Below are positions 12,401 to 24,400 of a stretch of DNA of 64,000 nucleotides, one piece after another. The position numbers and the translations under genes were made by a program. The DNA comes from Lolium rigidum (Eukaryota; Streptophyta; Magnoliopsida; Poales; Poaceae). Where the stretch lies: assembly GCF_022539505.1 (NCBI RefSeq), contig NC_061512.1, forward strand, positions 250,744,510-250,808,509, read 5' to 3'. Positions within the stretch are counted from its first letter, which is position 1, and each line of letters opens with the position of its first letter. The notes under the pieces were generated by a model. That model was not told the origin of the DNA. It did no database searches and worked only from the letters and a program-made list of their open reading frames with translations.

Positions 12401-15400
12401 TTAGAGACGAGTAGAGCGTACGCAGCAACGGAATTTCGGACATACGATACTAGCATTAACATTACGGTGTCAATAAATTCGAGGAGTTTCTCAAATATTA
12501 CAGACGTCCGCACTAAGAGGAGCGAAACTTATGCACCAACCAACATGGTTGTTCGAAAGAGTACACTTGTTACACATTGATAAACACCGGTTCGAAACAT
12601 ATGTTTGCGGAGTTTCAACTTTGCATACGTTACAAAAGTACGAGACACTAAAAAAGTTGTAGGTAGTTCAAAGCAACTTCTTAGTACGGAAGGTTTGAAA
12701 AAGAAAAGTATTGCATTCGCATCTTTTATCAAACTTCAGTTGTAGAAGTAAAAGTTTCCCGATGCTTCCATTGGGCCATCATTTTGCACCTTTAAATCAA
12801 AAATTAGGAAAACATTATTTATTTTGTAAATTCACTACAACAACTTAATAATATTACTTTATTTTGTATTCAATGAGCAAATTAAATATTATCTTTATTT
12901 TTTGATTGTACACTGAATCCTTTGTTTTGGAGAAGCAGGTTACTTCGCACCCTGTTATGATACATTAACAAGTTTAAAAAACAATTTAAACGGTTGCTTG
13001 TATTGGACATGTAGTTGAGGTTAACTCACATTTTTTCCACTTCTTGTTTTTTACGCAGTGCCTTCTTGAGTTGGAGATGCAGCTTCTTTGTCGACCTGGT
13101 TTTTTGTATTTAAATTTTGTTAGTCTTAAATTGTTGTACTTTTAACTTTAAATTTATGATTTGTAAGCAGTTCAATTAGTTAAATTTGAACAGAGACAAC
13201 AAAAAATTGCAAGTGTGATTATGTCTTTTGTCGTACCTCATTATTTGCTATCCTTTCATCTTGCTGAATTTGCTTGCAACGTTCATCCTGTGCTTTCTTG
13301 AACAATGCGAAAGTTTGTCTGAGATGAAATGTTGTCTTCTGTAAACTTTCTATAACTTTAGCTTCGTTGTCAGAAATTTCTTTGATAGTAGATGCTTGGT
13401 TTTCAGCAGCTGTTCCATTTTTGAGGCGGTCAACTGTAGTTGGTACTTTGTGTGATAGGTCGTATGCGCTAGTCGGCAAGATGTCAATCTGTTCCAATGT
13501 ATCTTCCGATATCTTGGTGTTTTCTTCTTCAATGGAACCACCGAGTTGGAATGCTTGATCCTACGAAAGTACGCTTTGCCGAGCATCATTTGGTCTTCAT
13601 GATGCGGATACATTCTTTTCGGTGGATTCCTTTTACGGTAGTAAACTATGTCATTTGGTGCTTTCCACTTGTTATTATGAGAAAATGAAAACATTGTATT
13701 AACTTATGCGGTACGAGATATAATTAACGGAAAAGATAAAGGGTCATTGTAATTTTCTTACGGGTAAGTTTCCAAATATCCGGGTATTGGGGTCTTCCCC
13801 GCCTTTTTTAGCACGGTCTGTATGCGGCGATGCTCTTTAGTTTTTCATAATCCATGAAGTGTGTACGAGGTGTTCTTGTGTCCAGTGTCGAAAGGCCTTG
13901 TTTCATACAACGAGTCAAGATATAACGAAGCTGGTGCTATGATGCAGCCGAGCGAGGGCAGTCCATTTTGATTTAGATTTTCACTGTCTTGGATAGTCGC
14001 TCTCTTGAGCTCATCTACAAGCAAACGACACAAATCCATGTCCTTCAACTTTGATATGTCCAGATTTTTTACCATTGCTGCCTCCCTTGACACACGGACA
14101 GTCTGTTCCGGGGCATATGAATTTCATGTACATAATCAACACAAATACTTTCAGAGCTAAATCGTCGTTTGCTTCGTCTTTAACCAACAGTCTTAGGAGC
14201 TTGCGAAGGTCATCAGTATTCATATCCTCATTTTTCCTAAATCCAAGCTCAATTTTCAACTCATGTAATGTTTTGTCGTTGCCACTTTCTGATGGTCTAG
14301 GAGTTGTGTTTGAACCGTCCGGCAGCCCAAACGGCGGATGGATAGCATAAGAAGTAATCTCAATTACTTTGTTTGCTACTCCTAGATTCGAGTCATGGTT
14401 CTTCGGATCTATTCTATTCATAAGGAAGCGGGCAAGTCGGATATTAATGTTTTGCACGATCTTGCTTGTCAAGCAAAGGACCCAAACCTGCATCCCGAAG
14501 CCTTTTTATATGCCGTTCCTCCAATATTTCAACACGGGTGAATAGGCTGTCTAAGTGAGCATCTTCTTGTCTTGTTGATCGTTCTGGCCATAAAATTTAT
14601 TTTTGCCTTTTTTGCAATCCTTTTTGCCTTTTCCTGTTTCTTGCCTTTATTTTTTTTATCTTCTGAATTTTCAGATATTTTCTGCATGATTAAAATCAAT
14701 TGTGTTAGACAAAAATGTTTAACAATATAATAAATGCATTTATTTTGCATCCAATGTACTAAGAAAATACTCATATTTACCTCGTTGTATTCATCGTTTT
14801 CTTCAACGGTGGTGTTGTTCTCTTCGTTGTCGTCATGCTCAGCGTGATGTTTGGTATTGCGAGACGATTTTCTTATTGCGGCGGCGTTTTCTGATTTCTT
14901 TCCTTCTTTGTCAGATTTTGTAGGTTGTGTTTTTTCTTCTTCATTGATATTTGGAGCACTTTGGCTAGAGCTGGTGACTACTGTCTCTTTTGTAGATGAC
15001 AATCGTTTGCTTCTCCTTGGACTTTTAGAACCAATATCGGCAGTTTCAGACTCTTTTTCCATTCTTGCTGCCTCTTTCTCTGATGATATATTCTTGTGCT
15101 TTCTTCCTGCAAGGCTATTCAAATTGTTTCTGCGAGGAGGCGGTTTGACCTGCTTGTTGCAATATTTTTAGAGCAATCGCGCTTGTTCTTGCTTCACAAT
15201 TTTTCCTTTTAGAGTGTATATTTGCATTTAATGCATTTATGTTGTCTTGATCTTACGGGAACACAACCGCCGAGTGGCTTCAAGTTTAGTGGGGCAATTG
15301 GAGCTTCCTCGTGATTTATAGTGGCTGCAATAATATTGCAGAAATCATCTATCCAAAGGTTAATACATGGAAATCGTATTTAAAATTTAATATAATAGTT

Positions 15401-18400
15401 TGAAGCTATTATAGTCTTATATAGACGCGTTTTAGTTGTAGAGACGTTTTAGTTAATCTTAAACTCATTGTCACGGATGATAAGTACCAGAAAATTTTTA
15501 TATTAGAAATTTTGAATTTTTTTGTTTTGATATGATTTAAAGATAAGCCTGTTTGACTTCAAAAGAATCATAAGAGTAACACATTTTTGCATTGATTGAT
15601 AAGTTTGTACATTACCTTCATTCAAGGACGGTGATTCCTGGCCGACTTGTCATACCGGAGTTTTGCTATTCTTCCTGAAATTGAAATGCAAAAATCTGCA
15701 TGGGAGGAAAGCAATTGTTTAAGTTTATCATGGAAACTATTCTTAAATTAATTTTGTTAAGATGAGTGCCATAGCGCACTTTCACACATAAAGCTGTGAT
15801 TATGTTTTAATTTGATAAGGCAATATGTGCGGGGGTTAAAGTTATTATTTAAATTTTCCTTGGTTTCTACTCATGGTTACACACATATTGCTTGTAGTTT
15901 TGCCTTAGATTAATAAGGTTTGTACACGGAGATACGAGTGCATTACGGTTCTAAAACTGTTTACAACGGTCAGATTACTAAGCAAATAAATATTTAATAA
16001 CGAAAGGTCTTCTTTATACGCGAGATGCCATTTATTTCTTTAATTTCTATTCCATTGGAGAAGAAACTAAAGGATGAGCAATCGGTTGACTTGATCCATC
16101 TCGTGCCCGAACTCACGGATCCGAGATCTCTAAAGGCACGCGCAGTCGCGGATTGAAGTGTGGCCGGCGGAGTCGGCGGAGTGAGTAGAGTAGCCACTGT
16201 AATCCCCGCAGCAACAACTCGGATCTCCACGGCTTCCGTCACCGCTGGTCGATGAGGAGGAGGGGATTGTAGAGAGGATAGGTGTTTGGCTGCTCGCTAG
16301 GGTTTGCCCTCACTTTTGCTTGACCGGTGATGGGGGAAGAAATGGGAGCTGCCACACGGTCTATTTGTTCTAATTTGTATATAAGGAATACGAGTTGTGG
16401 AGACAACGAATTCGGGCATCGTAGTGCGGTCTGTTGCTTGATGGGAAACTAACCTCGGATGGAGCAGCGGTGGAGACTTTCTTGATTCTCCGACAAGTTC
16501 TTGTACGGGGTCGGCACTGTACCGCGTCCTTGCGCTGAGTTCTTCAGTGTGTGTTTGAGTAGATTAGAGTTGAGTATGTAGGTTTTTGCCCTAATACGAG
16601 TTCTAATATAGATGTAGAAGACGAATTTGGTTGATATTGTGGGACCCACCACGTCAGGTTTTGCGGGATTTTTTGATATTCTGAACAATACCACTTATAC
16701 TCTAACGACTTAATTCATTATTTTAATAATGGATATTATTACCAGGTTGTTTCTTTTGGTATTTGTTGCAGCTTTTTTTTTTAGATCGAGTTTTGTTGAG
16801 GATATTACGGATGCGGCGCGAAGATCAAATATTGTATCTTTTTGGTATTAGTTGATAGTTTCTGTTTTCTGTGATATCTAATGTTGCTGATATTATGTAG
16901 TTCGTTTGTCTTTGTATGCGCGAGTACGGGCGTGGCACGAAAACGGGTACGGTTGTTGGTAAGGGTTGAACAAAGGTTGCACATGTACCTCCGGTGGCAT
17001 GTGGCAGGACGCGTGACACGTTGCTAGTATCTTCGCCGCGAATGCGGAACGGCGGTCTTCGTGGTGCCGTTGGATCTGCCTCGAGAGAGGAATCGTCGAG
17101 TCTCATCCGTCGCTCCGAAACTGTTCCCGGTCGGAGGCCGTGGGGAGCTCATTCATGTCCCATCCGTCGCCTCGGAATCTGTTTCGCTCTCTATATAGAT
17201 TGCGTGGAGCTCTCCATAACTTCCTGTGCTTCTCCGTTGCTCCAATCCACCAAAGTCTTGTCTTGTTCATCTTTTTCAAGTTGTTTCATCTACGGTAGGT
17301 ATGACGTCCAATTCCACGGTCAGCAACCTGAAGCGGGGACGCGGTCGCCCTATTGGAAGCAAGGACAAGGTCCCCGGGCGTCGAGGAAGTTGAAGGCTGC
17401 CGCTGCCCCGCCTGCGGATGTGCAGAGGCCCGGTTGGGGCGTCAACGCCACGGCGAGAATTGCCTCGTGAGCGTCGCGGCCGCCGCGTCCGCCGGTGCCG
17501 TAACAGCCTTTTGGGTGCCACGGGACATTCCGGCCGTGGCCGTCGTGGAAAATAAGCCGCCGGTGAAATGCTCGTGGAAGGAGGTGTCGATGACCTTGTC
17601 ACCGGCGCACGAGTTCTTGGTGTTCGTCACCGTCCCGGGGCGATGAAGCGCGAGGCTTCCGGTCGCCTTTGCCAAGGCGTACGCGCGGTACGATCCGGGC
17701 TATGCACTCTTGCGAGAGGCGAGTCCGAAGCGGGAGCCATGGAAGGTGTCGGCTCATGCGGGAGCATGGAAGCACTTGTACCTTGCTGGCGATTGGGGCA
17801 TGTTCGCTGCTCTCTACGGTCTTCGATGCAGGGAATGTCCTGTCGTTTCGCCACGGGGAGGATACTTGCTAGCTTCGTTGTCAAGGTCTTCAACAACGAG
17901 GCGTGCCGCGTTTCATTCCTCCCACTTTGTTGGTCTAGTATTAGCGACGTCGTCTACAACGAATCTGGTTGTGGAATCTTCGATTTGTTTCACTCTTCGT
18001 TCTTGTATTACGTTACGTATTTCCGTATGATGTAATTTTCATGGTATTCTTGAAGTTGCAAGGATTTACGGGTACTTGTTTTTTGAATTTGTACTTCTTG
18101 GTTTTGTTCTTATTCAAATGGTATACATTCTTTACGAGTACTGTGGTAAAAGCTGTCATCAATACAACTTGTTCAACGGGAACGAGTAGAAATATCGTGT
18201 CTGTTGGTTTTAGATAATAATTTCTCTTTCTTGTAGGTACAGTTGCTAAGAGGGCGGAGTACAAAAATGAAATTGACGGGAGTACATCTGATTTACGAAG
18301 AGCAACAGCAGATTGTTTCTGTTTGTTTTTGTTCATGTTTCATTTTATATAAGGTATATATTGTTAATAGCCTGGAGTAGTCCGTGGCAAGCTGAAAGAA

Positions 18401-21400
18401 TGCAGTGCTGCATGGAGAGGGTACGAGATTGTTTCGTTGGTATAGTTGGTTTCTTCGGTTCTAGGGGATAGGTACGAGTTAGTAATATCGTAGAGTACGG
18501 TGTTGCAACTAAATCGAGGACAGGTTGTGTCATGGAGAGGAGAACCAGATTGTTTCAGTTGGTTTCTTCGTTCTATGTGATAGGTACGGTTGGTAATAGG
18601 GTAGAGTACAGCTGATCCCGAGTTGATAGTTATGGAGTGCTTGTCAATCGGAATCACGAGTACTAATACATAGTATGTATAAGTACCTAACGATGTCTTG
18701 CATAGGTACATTTATGTTGTTGATGGAGTGCTAAACCGGCGGGTGCCTTTGTCTTGACTGTACGACATGATGCATAAGTATGGTTGCATAGTATGCAATC
18801 GATGCGTAAGTACGGTTACATAAAATGAAATGGATTATTTTAATGCTATGTATTAAACTTATTTTTGGAAGCTGATGGACGACCCCTTGATCCACATGCT
18901 TGCTTTCACCCCCACTACTTTTGACGGTTTTATAGGTGTTGGCGCATAAGTGTTTTTCATGGTCTATAATTAGCAACCGCTACTACTAGCGCCAACTCCA
19001 GTCCTTATATTCGAACATGAACATTTCCTTGTGTCTCTACCACATCATCCAGTGAGAAACAACAACATGCTGCCGTACGGGAAAATCCACTCTTTTTCTA
19101 CGCAATCATCATCAATGGAGCGGGGTTCTTCCTCTCTCGTTTACGAGATCGCTACGGTCCATTGACCCATATCAGCGCTCACTCGAGACGTCATCACCGT
19201 TGCTAGAATGTCCCGAGGTATGCCGGGTATGCGCAATGCTATCCGTGAGGATGCAAGGTTTCCTTTTGGATCGCCGTGTCTGCTGCATTCGATCCTCGTT
19301 CATGGCTTGCTTGATCGCGAACGAGGTATTCATTGTTTTCCATTGATTGCATGAAAATGTTTGTGTACTTGTATTTTACACTAGATAATTCGTAAATTCG
19401 CGGGGTATTGACGCATCGCTAATGCCGCTTGGACTCTCCTTCCGCAAAAGCATTTGTTCCTTTTACACGGGAGGGGCACGGCGACAAGCATCGGGTTGGT
19501 TCCAATGGCGAATGGGTTGCGGTTGTTCGGGGAGCAAGCACGGTGGTCTGCAGCAACGTCTACACGGATGAGGAGATCCCTGCGCCATCCGGTTCGTAAC
19601 GTTGGCATCGTTCTGATGGGCCTTTCTTGTATCGGTATGATTTGGCACACATGCGGTTGTTGAAGATTCGGATAAGCTTGCTGAACCATACGAGGGTTGG
19701 AAACAAATGGAACTACTATGTCATAGCGGTGTTTGATAAGATAATTGCAATCATGCGTGGTGGTAGTAGGGACGTGCAGTGGAGGATCCTTCGCAATGAT
19801 TACCTTGCACCTTCAAGGTATGTTGATGCCATTCTTACGGCTGGTAGGATCTACGCTGTTACTGCACCCAGAGGGGACGTCCTTGTTTGGGAACCTACTA
19901 TTTGGGGTTAGTTTTTGATTTCTGTGCTTATAGTTTAATTTTTTCTTTATTTTTGCTCTTATTATTTTTTATTGCGTAGTGTTCTTTGCATGACGTTATT
20001 CCTAGTTATGTAATATCTGATGTATCTTAACTACATCTAAACAAATAAACGAGTGCTTGGTCTTGCTCCTCGGGTGATAGCTGCTCCAGGAGATTATTGA
20101 GCAGACCAAACTTACATGGTCTTGTTCATGATGGTAACAACATTCCTCTCGGCACGTGGTTCCTTTCTCCGGGGCATGAAGGCACCATTCTTTGGATTAA
20201 TGTTAGAGGTCATGGTGAACCCGGTGAAGGTGATCCCATGGATCATATGGGTAGGGCGCTGCTTGAATTACCCGTCGATGCGTTGTCATGTTTATGCAAG
20301 AGATTCTTACAATGAAGACCCCGTCACACCAAATTGGGTCGGGCTTGAAGATACGCAAGGCACTTCGTGTTCGTTGGTATAAACTACCCTTTTGCGCTTG
20401 GTCCTCTGATGAAGCTGGTGTCGACGGTGTCCATGCAGCTCCTGTTTTCACACCGGGCTTGTGTGTTTGCTACTCACAAGCGTTTCCACCAAGTACCACA
20501 GCTGTTCAGATTGGTGCGGGATGTCAGTCAATGGTGGAGTTGGCATTGGTTCTACTTTTGAGTATGGTGTGGCTAACTGGGGTGATATTGTGGAGTCTCC
20601 TATGTGGTTTATTCCTACTTTGCCAGTTGTAGTGTGGGGATTTGGCTTTTAGAGATGAAGAAGTGTACGAGAACTCTATTAGTGTCGCTAGTGAAGTATT
20701 TTTAAGTCGGTTCTATTGCGAGATGTGTTCTTTAAACCATGGGTTGAATTTGTATTAAAGTTTGTTTCAAGGATGTTTTATTCTTATATGTTCCTTTGTT
20801 TGTGTTGTATTGAAGAATCTTATATGTAGTATTGTAAATTTTAACGGACTTGGTTATTCAAGATGTTGTTGTTCTTAGCTGTTTATTTATCTGTTTATCC
20901 ACACCTTTTACGTGCCGGTGTGGTGGAGTACATATGTTACCTTAGTACAAGTACAGGCTGTGGCACCAACAAAACCATCTATATAATAATATATGTAAAA
21001 TTGGAACCATTTTTGTTTGTACTAAAAGTATCATGGTTTGTTCCTCTAAACATGTTTTGTTACATTAACCTTTAAACATAGTACGTTAAATGAGTCGCTC
21101 GTTAGAGCTGGTTCACCACCGAGCACGACGACTCTTACGGCATCATCTCCTCCAGATCGTTGAGTCCTCTAACCGCCATCTTCCGCGATGTGTCATCCTC
21201 ACCCCTGAGATCCAAACATTGCATGCGCCGCTGCAATTTGCTCCTCTAGGCCCTGCACTGACAAGTGTGCCCACGATGATGCTAAACATATCTGCGGTAG
21301 CGGTAGCTTCCGTCACGGCTTCGTCGACGCTTCTCCTCTGCCATCTTTGGCTATGTTGAACTTTCATAATTTAGATGTCTAATTCAGGACCGGGAAAGTA

Positions 21401-24400
21401 AAATTGACACAAGATTACCTATGGGAGTTTGGGGGAGAGGGGAGAAGCAAAAAAAACTACGGGAGGGGGGACGCTCTGCGCGTGCCGCCTTCCTGCGGAT
21501 GCGAACCTCGCCGCCGACCCTCCTCCGCCCCCCCGCCGCCGCCTTCCCGGGCCTTCCAAAGCGCGGCGGTGGGTGCGGATGTCGTCCCCAAGCAACTCGC
21601 GCGGTGGGGGCGCACGCTCGGAGTCGGCCTCGCGAAGATCCACGAGGAGCCGGTGCGTTGGAGCGAGACCTCCACGACAAGCGGTCGCCGCTTCTACCTC
21701 CTCTACCTCCTCCGAGGCCTCGCCGGAGAGCGCGTCGCCATGTGCGAGCTCTGTTGGCTGGCGGCCGCCGCTCCCCCACGATCTCCCGCGGCGGATCCGG
21801 TGCCTGGAGGCGCGGTGGCGGCTTGGAGAACGTGGGGAGGGATTCCTCCCCCTTGAGCCCCCGATGGCGATGCGCTGCCCGATCCGCTCGGACCAAGCGG
21901 ATGGTGGAGTTTCGAGCGCCATGCCCTGTTCATCGGTGGGATCGGACCAGGTGAGGATTCCCGGGCGAGCCGTACAGCTTGTTCAGCCGCGGGAGGAGTG
22001 CCGGCGGGTGATTTCGCTACCCCACCCTCGCCGACTAGCCGCGCCTCCTCGGTTTCTACTCCTCCGTCGCTCGAGGCTCCCAAATCGCACCACATTGCTC
22101 GCCTCGTCACGGAAAATCTGCTCCGGCCTCTTCCCCGTGCTGCTCCGCCGTCGCCGGCGGCGTTCACGGATCATGGAGATGAGGATGAGGCGGGCGGCCG
22201 CCTGAGCTGCGTCCCCGCATGCCTATTCCGGGCGCTCGGTCCTCCGATTTCTGCCTCGACATCTTCGGAGATTTGGGTTGGATCGGGCCGACGAACTCCC
22301 GGGAAGAAGAAAAGAGACCTGCGTCGAGATCATCGGGTTCATTGGTTCATTGATTCCTTCTTCTCGAGGCTGAGGTCGAGGCTGCGGTATTGGAGCACGG
22401 GATTTCCAAGCGCAAACTAAGGTACGTGGCGAGAATGCTCATTGGGGCCGGGCGGTGTTCCGCATCTTCCTCGGCCTCGGTCGCGAGATGATGGTAGGAC
22501 CAATTGCGAGATGGGCACCGTTCAAAGTTGGTTCAATCACAATCGGCGGCGCCGGAATTGCGTGCGAAATCGCCTCCGTCGTTAGATCCGCGGGGAGTGC
22601 GTAGTTTTCGGCTTCGGGGGACGCAATTGCTTTGCGGCAACTCGATCGCTTTGAAGGAGGGATCAACCAACATTGGGAGGAAAACTGCAGAAAGCTTGGA
22701 TTCGAAGCGTTGTAGACGGGGCTTGATCCCCCAAGCATGCCTTGATTGCGCGGGAAGCAATGATGCTCAGTTTATTTCAAGAAAAGAAAGGAGGCTCACG
22801 TGTAAAGGTGATAAAAGTGATAAAGGTGACAATGATGCTGATAAGGCTTGGGGATATTTCTTTGGGCAAATCTGGGATTCCACGAGATGTCGCCGCTCCT
22901 AGGAGTTTCTCCTCCTCCCCTTAAAGCGCCGCCACCTCCAATCCTTGTATGCGGATCGGACGTGAGTTAGTCACGAGGGAAGTTTTGCTTCCTCGGATTG
23001 CTTTCCCATTTACGATGAAGATGATCTTTCCCAACCGGCTCTTCGCATTTGTCTGAGCGATCAACCTTGGAACTCCCTGCCTAACCTCTCTTTCTCTAGA
23101 GTTGCTGAGATCTGCGTCATGTCAGAAAGGGGTAGAGGTCGTGGGAAGAACAGAGGAGGAAGAAGTGGTAGAGGAGGAAATTGGCAACAACAGCAATTCC
23201 CTCAGATGCCGCCGCCAACTCCTTACGGTATTGGGTTCCAACCTCGGATGGTTCCCCCCAAGGTTTCTTTGGAAGCTTCCCCCTTACCAATTCCCTCCTC
23301 AATGGCAGCGGTTCCACGGTGCTTTTCCCCCTCGATCGGGTTTTCCCCAATCAATTCCACGGTGCTTGGCAGCCCCACGGCATGGCACACTGTACGTTCG
23401 CCTCAGCGGCAACAGCAATGCGAGGCCCCTGCGAAACAGAGCAAAGAAACAAAAGCTCGGAAGAATCGGCGAGAAAGATAAAGAGGTAGTCAAAGCTACG
23501 GGATGCGATGGAAAGTCTCAAGATGGAGCCTCTGTTACTTCCAATGGTTACGGTTCCCTTTGCTCTTGGGAAGCTGGATCAATATGAAAGCATTGAAAGC
23601 CTCTGTTCTGCTCTGATAATGAAAGCATTGATCATCTCTTTTTCCAATGCATTGTGGCTAAGCAAATTTGGAAATTCATATCTAGTGTTTTCAACATTAA
23701 TGTTGGATATGACTATCTTTCTGTTGCTAGATTTTGGGTGGCAAACAAGAAACACCCAACTTTGAATTCTATTTGTGCTGCCACTTTTTGGTGCATTTGG
23801 AAATTTCGTAATGATATGATCTTTAATGGACAAACATGGCTTAATTTGCACCAGATTCTTCGGATGATCTTATTGTCAGTCAGACGATGGAAGATCATCT
23901 TCAAGGACCACATGCTTCCCCTCGCCGACCACTTCTGCGACCTGACTTTGAAGGAGACGCTGGCAACCTTCAGCATCGAGGGTGGCTAGATGATGGCGGT
24001 AGTCCACCCCCTCCTTCAGCTAAGAAGAAAGCGCTGCCTGGCACCTGGGTTACCCCTACATCAACCTTGGAGGCGGCCTTATGCATCTCTCCGAGCAGAG
24101 TTTGAAGCTTGATGTACGTCAGCTGGTGTTCCTACAGTGCGAGTTCCCTCTTTAAAAAGGAGAACATTTAGCCGTTATCTAGATGCTAAGTTTGTTTACG
24201 TAAATCGGGAGACTAAGTTACTTGTCTATCTTCTCTCTAGTTTCGGATCCTTTCCTTTACGGATCTTTTACTTTTGGCATGTAAGGAACCTCGGGGCCGT
24301 TTGTGGTTTCGTTGATTTTATCAATGGAACCGGGGAGAGGTCCTCCCTGTTGATCTAAAAAAAAATGGGAGTTTGGGGCTCACCACGAGGCGGACTTATA

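Larger units (their letters stand above)
21435..24364 (+). mobile_element. LINE retrotransposon with internal deletion
   Basis: A 2930-bp insertion has a GC-rich 5' region, an ORF1 fragment, the last part of the reverse transcriptase ORF, a Triticeae LINE 3' end (GAACCGGGGAGAGGTCC..GTTGATC) and a short A-tail at 24356-24364. A perfect 14-bp duplication flanks it. Endonuclease and catalytic RT domains are missing, so the copy is non-autonomous, although its 5' end looks retained. It is nested in the giant element and therefore younger than that element's assembly. Confidence 0.9.

Noticed and set aside
21419..22205. Overlapping GC-rich ORFs up to 258 codons
   Set aside because: They lie in the 5' region of the LINE, overlap in several frames and show no domain.
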